From contig CAYYDH010000012.1 in NCBI GenBank assembly GCA_964470615.1, forward strand, positions 1 through 15,208: a stretch of DNA of 15,208 nt. The letters run 5' to 3'. Shown one piece after another: positions 5,795-13,260 of the stretch. A model generated the notes under the pieces. The model was not told where the DNA came from. It saw nothing but the letters and a program-made list of their open reading frames with translations, and ran no database searches. Source of the stretch: CAYYDH01 sp964470615 (GTDB taxonomy: Bacteria; Patescibacteriota; Minisyncoccia; Minisyncoccales; GWA2-38-27). The first letter of the stretch is position 1, and every line of letters starts with the position of its first letter. Position numbers and translations under genes: made by a program.

Positions 5795-6325
5795 TTATGT
5801 CTGACATTTTGTTAATAAATAAAAATAAAATATTAAGCTAGCAATTAATGAAAAGAGGATTGGAACGGCGACTTTTTGATAAGGGAAATAGGACTTTCCC
5901 TGATTCTTTGCTTTAAGAAAATTATGGAACCAAACGCTAAACAGAAAAACCAAGCTGCCAGCCGCGATACCAAACAACAATTTGTCCATGCCCCAAAAGG
6001 TATTGGCCGGGTGGCCGATAATATCCCTGAAATAAAGAGGAATTATTACTAAGGCGTAAAAGACTGCCGAAACAACCAGCCAGCGAAGCTTAAGGGTAAT
6101 TTTCTTTTTATTCAGCCAATCCAGGGTCCAAAAAATCAAGGAAACGACCAGGCCCCCTACCCAAACGCCGGAAATCAAATCGTCTATCCCCAGCCACCTG
6201 GAAAGCCCTACCCCGGCGCATACCGCCACCGTGCAAACGGGACAAACGGCCAAAGCCGACTTGGCGGAAAAGAATCCAAAGATTAAAAAGAATAATAAAA
6301 GCGTTTTCTTAAAAATATTACCCAT
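5795..6325 (-). CDS. Membrane protein with CPVC motif, copper-operon member
   Basis: A 176-aa protein with an N-terminal signal-like segment (residues 5-26, ending ALA before Val27), immediately followed by CPVC at 28-31 and a third Cys at 36. About four more hydrophobic segments follow (around 52-68, 80-98, 115-135, 150-172). The CPVC pair would lie on the outer face after export, suitable for binding Cu or exchanging disulfides. I do not recognise a named family. The start overlaps the end of the thioredoxin-like gene by 8 bases, so the two are translated together and may work as a redox pair. Function in copper reduction or delivery is inferred from context only. Confidence 0.75.
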   Translation of the reverse strand: MGNIFKKTLLLFFLIFGFFSAKSALAVCPVCTVAVCAGVGLSRWLGIDDLISGVWVGGLVVSLIFWTLDWLNKKKITLKLRWLVVSAVFYALVIIPLYFRDIIGHPANTFWGMDKLLFGIAAGSLVFLFSVWFHNFLKAKNQGKSYFPYQKVAVPILFSLIASLIFYFYLLTKCQT

Positions 6326-6680
6326 TTATTTTCACCTTAAAAAAATTAATAATATCTACATCGCCCACTAGACATTTTTGGTTCTGACCGTCCCAAAGAA
6401 AAGGAACGGCTATTTTGTCGGTCGCTAAACCGCAGAATCCAGCCACTTTCCCTAAGGCACTGGCGTTATCTTGATTGTTAAAAACTTCTTTCTTTTCAAA
6501 TGTAACCTTTTCTTCAACGCCATTAGCTGCTATATAATCTTCAACGTTTTTGCAGTGCGAGCAACCGTCTCCGTAAAAGAAAATCATGCCAGAAGGTAAT
6601 TGGGGCTTTTGGAACAAGAGAAACAAAACAACAGCCGCAACAGCTATAATTATAACCGCAATTATAATCTTCTTTACCAT
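6318..6680 (-). CDS. Membrane-anchored thioredoxin/glutaredoxin-like protein
   Basis: A 120-aa protein with one N-terminal membrane segment (residues 4-24), then a short thioredoxin fold. FFYGDGCSHC carries the CxxC active site (Cys-Ser-His-Cys, about 40-43), and AVPFL carries the cis-proline. The fold is truncated compared with full thioredoxins and looks glutaredoxin-like in size. Further Cys residues occur in GFCGL and KCLVG. The domain should face outside the cytoplasmic membrane and could reduce or transfer disulfides for the neighbouring Cys-rich copper proteins. It starts 24 bases after the ATPase stop and overlaps the next gene. Confidence 0.82.
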   Translation of the reverse strand: MVKKIIIAVIIIAVAAVVLFLLFQKPQLPSGMIFFYGDGCSHCKNVEDYIAANGVEEKVTFEKKEVFNNQDNASALGKVAGFCGLATDKIAVPFLWDGQNQKCLVGDVDIINFFKVKING

Positions 6681-6704
6681 ATATATTTTAGGATACCAAA
6701 TTTC

Positions 6705-8919
6705 TTAAAATCTGGAAAGTTTGCCCATAGATAGGGAGTTTAACACCACGCTGACCGACGAAAAAGCCATGGCGGCTGCCGCAATAGACGGCGAAAGCAA
6801 CCAGCCAGTAAAAGGAAACAGGACGCCAGCGGCAATGGGAATTCCGATAATATTATAAAAGAAGGCCCAGAAAAGATTCTGCTTTATTTTTCTTAAAGTA
6901 TAGCTACTTAAATCAATCGCCTTAACGACATCCCGCAAGTCGTCTTTGATTAAAACTATCTCTCCTGTTTCCATCGCCACATCGGTGCCGGAACCTAGAG
7001 CAATACCCAAATCCGCCTGCGCCAAAGCCGGCGCGTCATTTATCCCATCTCCCACCATTGCAACAACATTACTCTCTTCCTGCAGTTTTTTTATCTCGGC
7101 CGATTTTTCTTGAGGAAGGGTTTCGGCTAAAATACGGTCTATCCCCAGCTGCCTGGCTATCGCCTCGCCGACTCGTTTATTGTCTCCGGTAATAATGCCG
7201 ACCTCTTTCCCTAATTTGTGGAGCATTTGGATCGCTTCTTCAGAATGTTCTTTCAGGGTGTCAGCCACCGCGATAACACCTACGATGTTTTTGTCCACGG
7301 TCAATATCATTACGGTCTTGCCTTGGTTTTCTAATTCGGCTACCTGGTTTTCAACGAACTGATAACTGATATTATTATCAGCAAGCAATTTCCCCGTCCC
7401 CAGAAAAATCATTTTGTCCTGAAGTTTGGCCTGGACGCCTTTGCCTGGAATCGCCTGGAAGTTTTGGACTCCTAATAATTCTATTTTTTCTTCATTGGCT
7501 TTTTGAACAATCGCCTGCGCTAAAGGATGCTCTGAGTTATTTTCAACAGATGCGGCCAATTGTAATATTTGTTTCTTGTTTGCTCCGCTCTTCGTTTCTA
7601 TCACATCAGTTACTACGGGCTCCCCTTTTGTTAAGGTGCCTGTTTTGTCGAATATAACTATGTTTAATTTTTTGGCGGCTTCCAACGCATTGCCGTTTTT
7701 AATCAAAATGCCGTTTTGGGCGGCTAAGCCCGTACCCATAATTACAGCCGTCGGCGTAGCCAATCCCAGGGCGCAAGGACAAGCAATAACCAAAACCGCG
7801 ACAAAGATACTTATAGCAAAAACGAGAGACTGACCAAGAATTAACCAAGTAGTAAAAGCCAGGACGGCTATTAAAAAAACGATGGGAACGAAATAAAATG
7901 AGACCTTGTCGGCCAGCAATTGAATAGGCGCCTTAGAACCCATGGCATTCTCAACAATCTTTATAATCTGAGCCAGCATCGTTCCCTCGCCTACCCGAGT
8001 GGCTTTAAACTTCAAAACCCCTGTTTTATTTATCGTCGCTCCGATAACCTCATCTCCTATCTTCTTTTCAACTGGGATGCTTTCGCCAGTAACGGCTTTT
8101 TCATCAACTCCAGAATAACCATCAATAACGATACCATCAACCGGGATCTTTTCTCCGGGTTTTACCAAAACTATGTCTCCCTCTTTAACTTCCGATATCA
8201 AGACTTTTATTTCTTTCCCGTCTTTCAGAATAAAGGCTTCTTTTCGGCTGAAGGCCCATCAGCTTTTTAATCGCCTCGCTTGTCTTACCCTTGGTTACGG
8301 CTTCAAGATATTTCCCAAGAGAGATGAAGACCAGAATAAAAGCCGCGCCCTCGTAATAAAGCATCGGTTCGGTGTCAAATCCTAAAAATGACAAAAAAGA
8401 AACTATTGAGCTATAAAAGTAAGCTGTGGCTGTACCCACCAGAATTAAAGAGTCCATATTGGGATGAAGCCCCTTCAGAGCACTCAGGCCAGATTTCCAG
8501 ATATTGAAACACGCCACTATAACAACGGTCGCTGAAACGAATTGAATCAGCGTTCCATAACTTTCTAAAAGTTCTGGGACAGGCAAGCTAATCATCCCGC
8601 CCATCGCCAAGTAAATAATCGGCAAACTGAAAAACAAAGCGACCACGAACCGCTTTTTCAACTTCTTGGTTTCTTTTTCCTTTTCTATCTTGTGATGATC
8701 GTCTTCTTGCGATGCCTCATAACCTAACCCCTTCAGCGCTTTTTTTATCTTGTTCAAATCTGCTTCTGCCGAATCATATTCCAAATACAGCTTCTCTGAA
8801 GCAAAATTAACATTGGCGGCCTTAACGCCTTTTTCTTTTTTCAAAGAATTTTCAATCAAAACCACACAAGAAGCGCAATGCATCCCGCTGATTTTTAGAA
8901 CTTTCTTCTCTATTGTCAT
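6705..8919 (-). CDS. copA: CopA-type Cu+-exporting P1B ATPase, split by a one-base frameshift
   Basis: Two frames together encode a complete copper ATPase. The first frame (8919 to about 8242) gives the HMA domain with GMHCASC at residues 12-18 and the first membrane helices with HPNMDSL. The second (8240 to 6705) gives TGES (277-280), the transport motif CPC (380-382), DKTGT (phosphorylated Asp424), SEHPLA, GDGINDAP and the last two helices with YN and MAFSSVSVVLNSL, the P1B-1 Cu+ signature. The frames join in a run of four A (8241-8244 on the minus strand). Dropping one A gives 737 aa, the usual size, with QPKEAFILKDGKEI across the joint. As written, frame one stops at 8185. Sequencing error, true mutation and programmed shift are all possible. 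The start overlaps the DUF1858 stop by ATGA. Confidence 0.9.
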
Positions 8920-9122
8920 TTTACCAGTTTGTTTAACTCTTTAATTATTTTCTCCAAATCGAGTCCGTAAATCTCAGCCACATTTCCGATTTGCAGTCTT
9001 GATATTTCTTCAGACGCCATGGGACAGGAAAGACAAGGCAAATTGAATTTTGCTAAAGTTTCTTTAGCCCCCTTTATTATGAATATTTCTTTCAGGGTTG
9101 TTTTTTTGGTGATTTTTTTCAT
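8916..9122 (-). CDS. DUF1858 redox-disulfide domain protein
   Basis: A 68-aa single-domain protein matching the DUF1858 / hybrid-cluster-associated disulfide family: an N-terminal T..EIF (about 9-14), a PCLSCPMA motif with Cys30 and Cys33, then EISRLQIGNVAEIYGLDLEKIIKEL as the closing helix. Family members are small cytosolic proteins with a CxxC pair presumed redox-active or metal-binding; no firm biochemical role is known. The stop codon overlaps the CopA start (ATGA), so its translation is coupled to the Cu+ pump. A role as copper chaperone or thiol partner is inference. Confidence 0.82.
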   Translation of the reverse strand: MKKITKKTTLKEIFIIKGAKETLAKFNLPCLSCPMASEEISRLQIGNVAEIYGLDLEKIIKELNKLVK

Positions 9123-9152
9123 ATTAAAAAACTTCTAATTGGTTATTAAGCT

Positions 9153-10682
9153 CTATTTTGCCTCGCCTATCCCCCCGCTTCCTCCACCGCAGCCACAGCC
9201 ACATCCTCCTGCGCCGGAAGAAATATCCAAGCCGCTGTTTTCTGAAAGAAGGCTAGGGGATGTTAAACTTCCTTGCGCGTCAACGACTTCTATTGTTCCC
9301 GAAACCATTCCCATCCAACAGCTAAACTTATATCTCCCTGGTTCTTTTGGAGTAAACTCTTTAACGCTGACTTGGCCGCGGACTAAATTAATCTGGCCGT
9401 CGAACAGGCTTCTTGAGATAACAGCGTTCGTACAGCCGCTCGTGCCAATATCCGTAATTTCCCATCTTACCGGGACACCGACCCTTACCTTGAAAGAATT
9501 GGGCGTATAACCGCGAGCCGAAGCCTCCATTTTTACAACTTGTTTGCCGTTAACAATCGGGGCTAAATCTTTTTCATCAACTTTATTAGTTTGCCCCGCC
9601 TGAACCTGAAAACCAGAAATTAAATCACCCATGTTTCTGTACCCCAGAACGTTTAACTGGTTGTTAACGTTGAAAAAGGCGAAAAATAGAAGCAATATGC
9701 CGGCAATTTTTGAGAATCCGTAGGCTAATCCAGGGCGACTGGAAAACTTAACACTGGAAAGACCGATTAACAAAAGCGTTGGGGCCGTGCCTAGGGCAAA
9801 AAAGAGCATTATTAGTCCGCCCTGGAAAGCATTACCGGAAATAAGCGCCAGTCCCTGAGCAGTAATCGTAAAACCACACGGCAGGATAAAAGTCGCAGCC
9901 CCCATTAGAAGCGGCATATAGCGGCCTTTGAAATTTGACTCATTGGAGACGTACCTCGTTGCAGACTTGGGTAAAGTAAACTGGAATCTACGGAAAGCTT
10001 TCACTCCTAACATTTGAAGGGCTAAGAAAAGCATCATTACGGAAACAGCAATAACTAAAAATGAAGTAAATCTTAGAGATATCTGCAACCTGCTCCCAAT
10101 CGCTCCTAACGCCATTCCAAAAACAAAATACGAGGCAACTCTGCCGGCGCTGAACATCAAATGAGGCTGCAGTTTCTGATAGGTGGAGTCGCGATCGGAA
10201 TACAGCTTAAGCCACTGCTTTGACATTGAAAGCACAATGCCGCCGATAAGAGCCGCGCAACTGGAAATACCAGCTAAAAGCCCGAGGGCAAAAAAAGCGG
10301 CTAAAGATGACTTTGAACCGACGCTGACCAGTTCGGACAGTCCCAATCTGTTTAAAAAAAGAAATCCGGCTACCAAAAGCAATCCTACGGCTAGATACAG
10401 AATTAATTTGTTTTTGGATGTGTCCTCTCCAAATTCTTCCGGAGTTTCCGAAAAACTATAATTGTCTTTCTGGAAAATTTTATTCAACCTTTCTACAGAA
10501 GGCTTTCCGCCCTTATATTCAACTAAAACCCTGCCCTTCCCAGCGCTTGCTTCGACTGATTTTATTCCTTTTATTTCCAAAAGCTTTTTTTCAATCAAAA
10601 TTTCGCAAGAAGCACAATGCATCCCTTTAACAGAATAAACGGCTTCTTCCACGTCCAGGGCGTCCTTGAATTCTTTGTTCAT
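9153..10682 (-). CDS. HMA - SafE/DsbD-like membrane - cupredoxin fusion protein
   Basis: A 509-aa three-part protein. Residues about 13-75 are a heavy-metal-associated domain with GMHCASC (20-26). Residues about 90-340 form 7-8 membrane helices of the TauE/SafE or DsbD/CcdA-like family, with a conserved SSCAALIGGIVL in the second segment and LPCGFTITAQGLAL later, the paired Cys/Pro motifs of CcdA-like transporters. Residues about 385-470 are a cupredoxin-like domain (FKVRVGVPVRWEITD, SGCTN, KFSCWMGM) with Cys and Met ligands and no visible His. The tail is Gly/Cys-rich (GGCGCGCGG), another likely copper site. It probably moves electrons or copper across the membrane to an outer cupredoxin. 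It begins 4 bases after csoR. Confidence 0.88.
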   Translation of the reverse strand: MNKEFKDALDVEEAVYSVKGMHCASCEILIEKKLLEIKGIKSVEASAGKGRVLVEYKGGKPSVERLNKIFQKDNYSFSETPEEFGEDTSKNKLILYLAVGLLLVAGFLFLNRLGLSELVSVGSKSSLAAFFALGLLAGISSCAALIGGIVLSMSKQWLKLYSDRDSTYQKLQPHLMFSAGRVASYFVFGMALGAIGSRLQISLRFTSFLVIAVSVMMLFLALQMLGVKAFRRFQFTLPKSATRYVSNESNFKGRYMPLLMGAATFILPCGFTITAQGLALISGNAFQGGLIMLFFALGTAPTLLLIGLSSVKFSSRPGLAYGFSKIAGILLLFFAFFNVNNQLNVLGYRNMGDLISGFQVQAGQTNKVDEKDLAPIVNGKQVVKMEASARGYTPNSFKVRVGVPVRWEITDIGTSGCTNAVISRSLFDGQINLVRGQVSVKEFTPKEPGRYKFSCWMGMVSGTIEVVDAQGSLTSPSLLSENSGLDISSGAGGCGCGCGGGSGGIGEAK

Positions 10683-10686
10683 AAAT

Positions 10687-10959
10687 TTATTTATTGAATA
10701 ATTTTGTCACTCCTAAAATCTCCTGGGTCATTTGTCTTTTTTTCTGTTCGTTTTTCGTTGCCATCGCTTTTTTGAAACAGGTGTTCAGATGATTTTCCAT
10801 CAACATCTGATAAGCTGATTTTAGAAGCCCGATAGCGGCCAGATTCTGCTGCATAATATCAATGCAGTACTGTTCTTTTTCTATCATTTCAATAATCTTG
10901 GAAATCAAGCTATGGGTTTTTTTAAAGTTAATAAGTGTCTTTTCTTTTTGGTGTGTCAT
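10687..10959 (-). CDS. csoR: CsoR-family copper-sensing repressor
   Basis: A 90-aa all-helical protein of the CsoR/RcnR (DUF156) family. The Cu(I) ligands are intact: Cys32 in QYCIDIMQQ, His57 and Cys61 in ENHLNTC, with the same 25 and 4 residue spacing as Cys36-His61-Cys65 of Mycobacterium tuberculosis CsoR. This fits copper, not nickel, sensing. The apo-tetramer binds an operator and Cu(I) releases it. I take the ATG at 10959; an upstream in-frame extension to 11073 would run through the promoter and operator and is not likely to be translated. It is the first gene of the copper operon and so autoregulated, with a dyad operator between promoter and gene. Confidence 0.92.
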   Translation of the reverse strand: MTHQKEKTLINFKKTHSLISKIIEMIEKEQYCIDIMQQNLAAIGLLKSAYQMLMENHLNTCFKKAMATKNEQKKRQMTQEILGVTKLFNK

Positions 10960-10980
10960 ATTTTTATTTTTAATTTTGTC

Positions 10981-11005
10981 ATACCCCGACCTATGGTATA
11001 GGTAT
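10981..11005 (-). promoter_or_regulatory. Putative CsoR operator
   Basis: A 25-bp pseudo-palindrome whose ends read ATACC and GGTAT, with a perfect inner inverted repeat ACCTAT-GGT-ATAGGT at 10989-11003 (plus strand). A C4 run at 10984-10987 recalls the C/G tracts of known CsoR operators. It spans about +1 to +25 relative to the predicted start, an ideal repression site. Confidence 0.6.
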
Positions 11006-11011
11006 ACACTA

Positions 11012-11040
11012 ATAATACTCGGGGGGAACTCCCCTGTCAA
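11012..11040 (-). promoter_or_regulatory. Promoter of the copper operon
   Basis: Consensus TTGACA (-35, 11035-11040), 17-bp spacer, TATTAT (-10, 11012-11017), start predicted near 11005. The spacer itself holds a second dyad, GGGGA-GT-TCCCC (11023-11034), which could be another regulator site. Confidence 0.8.
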
Positions 11041-11075
11041 GATCCCCTGGCACCAAGCCCTAATTCTTACCAACT

Positions 11076-11097
11076 AAAAAAGCGCTCCCAAGCGCCG
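11076..11097 (-). terminator. Terminator of the small RNA
   Basis: GCGCT-TGGG-AGCGC stem-loop (11095-11082 on the minus strand) followed by six T. A short but GC-rich hairpin, placed between the small RNA and the copper-operon promoter. Confidence 0.75.
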
Positions 11098-11258
11098 TTT
11101 CCGAAAATCTGGTAAATAAATAGCCCCGCTGCTTCCAAAAAGAATCTTGAAAAAAAGTACAGGTGGGTGTTCTCGCACAATCGCCACGGCGACTGTAAAT
11201 TTGAACTCCCATAAAAAGCTTATAGTTCAGAATCTTTTTAGAAGTATAGTAGGGCTAC
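11076..11258 (-). ncRNA. Structured small RNA, about 183 nt, 6S-RNA-like rod
   Basis: A free-standing unit with its own promoter and terminator and no reading frame. Hand folding gives nested pairing along almost the whole length: AGUAGCCC (11259-11252) with GGGCUAUU (11126-11119); CUAAAAAGA (11241-11233) with UCUUUUUGG (11143-11135); GGGAGUUC (11210-11203) with GAACACCC (11172-11165, one A-A mismatch); and an apical AGUCGC/GCGAUU hairpin at 11179-11194. Between the second and third helices is a large near-symmetric internal loop of 22 and 21 nt. A closing stem, central bubble and terminal hairpin in a ~180-nt RNA is the architecture of 6S RNA, the RNA polymerase regulator. The assignment is by shape only; no sequence signature was confirmed. 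Confidence 0.55.
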
Positions 11259-11262
11259 TTTA

Positions 11263-11292
11263 ATTATACCGCGCAGCAAACCGTTAAGTCAA
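11263..11292 (-). promoter_or_regulatory. Promoter of the small RNA
   Basis: TTGACT (-35, 11287-11292), 18-bp spacer, perfect TATAAT (-10, 11263-11268). The -35 box begins five bases after the stop codon of the kinase gene. Transcription would start near 11256-11258, exactly where the first helix of the predicted RNA begins. Confidence 0.75.
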
Positions 11293-11297
11293 TAAAA

Positions 11298-12365
11298 TTA
11301 TAATCCTAAAACTTGCGTCATTTGCTTGATCAAAGAAACCACCACCGGCGGCGGCATCAGACTGTATGAAGGAATTCCGTCATCTGAAATTTGCCAGGGT
11401 TTTTGGATTACTTTCACTTTGTTCTTATCCCATTCGTAAGTATATTCTGGTGTTATTTCATAATCGTCAAGCAATTCCTTAGCCTTTGCCACTGGCACAG
11501 AATTTCTCAAAAGCACCTTGGGAATACCGTATAAATTAAAGGCCTGCTTAATTAGCTGGCTGTCTTTTTCCAGCCTTTCTTTTATCGGACCTATTCCCTG
11601 CTCGTCGCCTTCTTTAGTCACCATTTCTTCTTTACTTTCGCATTCAGTGTTATCACAGACCAAAAAGAATTTCTTTGTTTTTTTGTCATAGCCGACTTTT
11701 TTCGTCGGTAACAACTTAAGGTTTCTGGATGTTTGGCAGGCTGGACAAATCACTCGGTATTTTATCCTTTCGTCGATAACTGCATTCGGTACATCAATCA
11801 AAACAAAAACGTCAGGATCCTGCCGATAATCAATTAGGTCTCGGAAAAACAAAGAATAGGAAACCTGATCCAGGTCCCGCGGGAACCCATCAACAAAAAG
11901 AGCTTTTTTGCCCCTTTTGGCAATCTCGCCTTTCACCAAAGCCAGGATCAACTCTGAAGGCAAAAGAGTCTTAGTGTTCCTACTTTCAAGCGACTTCATT
12001 ATTTCGTCTAAAGAATGATAGCCCCTGTAGTTCTTTTCCAAGAAAGCAATTAGCCACTTTTTCTTTTTAGGATCTTTTACCGTCTCATCAAAGCTTCTTA
12101 CCACGTCCCCGATAGAAATGTGATCTATCCTGTCTTTGTCCACCACTTCTTTGAACATTTTAGCATAAGTGCCTTTGCCAGAGTTTTTCTTACCCATTAA
12201 ATAAACGACAAAGGTGTTTTTCTTCAAATACTTTCTGAGCTTTTTTATCTCTCCACCGGCCTTGGCCTCAAAATACTTTTTTCGATCCTTAACATCAGTC
12301 AAATCAAAGCTTTCCACAACTCCTTTTGTCTTAGTTTTGAAAAGCGGAAATTCAATGTCTTTCAT
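11298..12365 (-). CDS. Adenylate-kinase-like nucleoside monophosphate kinase with zinc finger
   Basis: A 355-aa protein. It begins with a ~50-residue N-terminal extension, then a P-loop GKKNSGKGT at about 58-66, an unusual variant of the adenylate kinase GxPGxGKGT. DGFPRDLDQ follows, the NMP-binding motif of adenylate kinases. A LID-like insert carries CPAC and CDNTEC, a probable four-cysteine zinc site. The C-terminal ~70 residues have no family I recognise. It probably transfers phosphate from ATP to a nucleoside monophosphate, but the altered P-loop and extra parts mean the substrate may differ from AMP. I prefer the ATG at 12365; an upstream TTG at 12395 would overlap the previous gene. 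It follows the ComEC-type gene by 4 bases. Confidence 0.8.
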   Translation of the reverse strand: MKDIEFPLFKTKTKGVVESFDLTDVKDRKKYFEAKAGGEIKKLRKYLKKNTFVVYLMGKKNSGKGTYAKMFKEVVDKDRIDHISIGDVVRSFDETVKDPKKKKWLIAFLEKNYRGYHSLDEIMKSLESRNTKTLLPSELILALVKGEIAKRGKKALFVDGFPRDLDQVSYSLFFRDLIDYRQDPDVFVLIDVPNAVIDERIKYRVICPACQTSRNLKLLPTKKVGYDKKTKKFFLVCDNTECESKEEMVTKEGDEQGIGPIKERLEKDSQLIKQAFNLYGIPKVLLRNSVPVAKAKELLDDYEITPEYTYEWDKNKVKVIQKPWQISDDGIPSYSLMPPPVVVSLIKQMTQVLGL

Positions 12366-12369
12366 AATT

Positions 12370-13221
12370 TTAAAAGTTATTTCCAGAGGAAACAATCTTG
12401 ATATCGCCGTTTATCTTAGTAATTAAAACATTTATATCAAATTTCTGTAGTCTTGCCAATACTTCGGGCGTTGGGTGACCGTAGCTGTTTTCGCCCACTG
12501 ATATTACTGCGGTCTCAGGGGATACCTCTTCTAAGAACTTCTCTGAAGTGGAAGTCTTGCTTCCATGGTGGGCTATTTTAAGCACTGTTGATGCCAAATC
12601 TTGTCCGCTTAATTCATCTTCAATCTTGCTGCTGGCGTCGCCGGTAAACAAGAGTGAATCGTTCCCAAAAGAAAAACGAACAATAACCGAGCTATCGTTG
12701 CTATCTTCCATTATTTTACCTTCTAGGCCCTGAGAAGGGTATAAGATGTCGATAAAAATACCGGGTTTTTCTTGAAGAACTATCCTTTGCTTGCCTCCAG
12801 CTATTATTACCCTAGCCCCCTCTTCTTTTATTAATCTTTCCCATTCTCTATACTCTGCTGTCTCTCGCACAATACCAGTCCATAAAATATTCTTGACTTG
12901 ATATCTTTTTAAAACCTCCAGCAACCCGGTCAGATGATCTTTTTCCGGATGGGTTAAAATAACCAAATCCAGGGTATGATCGTAGAAAGGCATCACTTTT
13001 GCCAGTTTCTTCAAAACTAAAGAGTTCGGCCCTCCGTCTATTAAAACCTGCTGGCGGTTTGGCGTTTCGACAAAAGCTGCGTCGCCCTGCCCGACGTTAA
13101 AAAAAACTACCTCTAAATGCTTGGGTTCGTTAAAGTCAAAAACTATGCAGAGAATAAAAGCATCGGCTAAAATCAGAAAACCCAAAATTGCCAAAACCTT
13201 CTTTTTAGAGCGATTGAACAT
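12370..13221 (-). CDS. ComEC/Rec2-type metallo-beta-lactamase protein, membrane-anchored
   Basis: A 283-aa protein with one N-terminal membrane segment (residues about 9-28) and a metallo-beta-lactamase domain of the ComEC type: FFNVGQGDAAF, LIDGG, LTHPEKDH with metal ligands His91, Asp95 and His96, FTGDA, AHHGSKTS and YGHPTPEVL. All metal motifs look intact. In full ComEC this domain follows a multi-helix DNA channel and is thought to degrade the non-imported strand. Here the channel and OB parts are absent, so this is a stand-alone form, likely an outward-facing nuclease or phosphodiesterase. DNA uptake or extracellular nucleic acid scavenging is a reasonable inference for a reduced genome. 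It starts 20 bases beyond a terminator. Confidence 0.85.
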   Translation of the reverse strand: MFNRSKKKVLAILGFLILADAFILCIVFDFNEPKHLEVVFFNVGQGDAAFVETPNRQQVLIDGGPNSLVLKKLAKVMPFYDHTLDLVILTHPEKDHLTGLLEVLKRYQVKNILWTGIVRETAEYREWERLIKEEGARVIIAGGKQRIVLQEKPGIFIDILYPSQGLEGKIMEDSNDSSVIVRFSFGNDSLLFTGDASSKIEDELSGQDLASTVLKIAHHGSKTSTSEKFLEEVSPETAVISVGENSYGHPTPEVLARLQKFDINVLITKINGDIKIVSSGNNF

Positions 13222-13235
13222 ATTATTTAAAGTAT

Positions 13236-13260
13236 AAAAAGGCTTCGTTAATACGAAGCC
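13236..13260 (-). terminator. Terminator after the 140-aa gene
   Basis: Perfect 8-bp stem GGCTTCGT/ACGAAGCC with a 4-base loop (13241-13260), starting directly at the stop codon of the upstream gene and followed by five T on the minus strand. It stands only about 15-20 bases before the ComEC-type start. Confidence 0.85.

Noticed and set aside
10960..11073. N-terminal extension of CsoR to position 11073
   Set aside because: It would run through a consensus promoter and the operator and does not resemble the family; the ATG at 10959 gives the normal 90-aa protein.
11121..11143. GGAAGCAGC motif resembling the SRP (4.5S) RNA core
   Set aside because: The motif occurs in the small RNA, but the required tetraloop hairpin just 5' of it and the partner GUCAG strand are missing, so it is probably a chance match.
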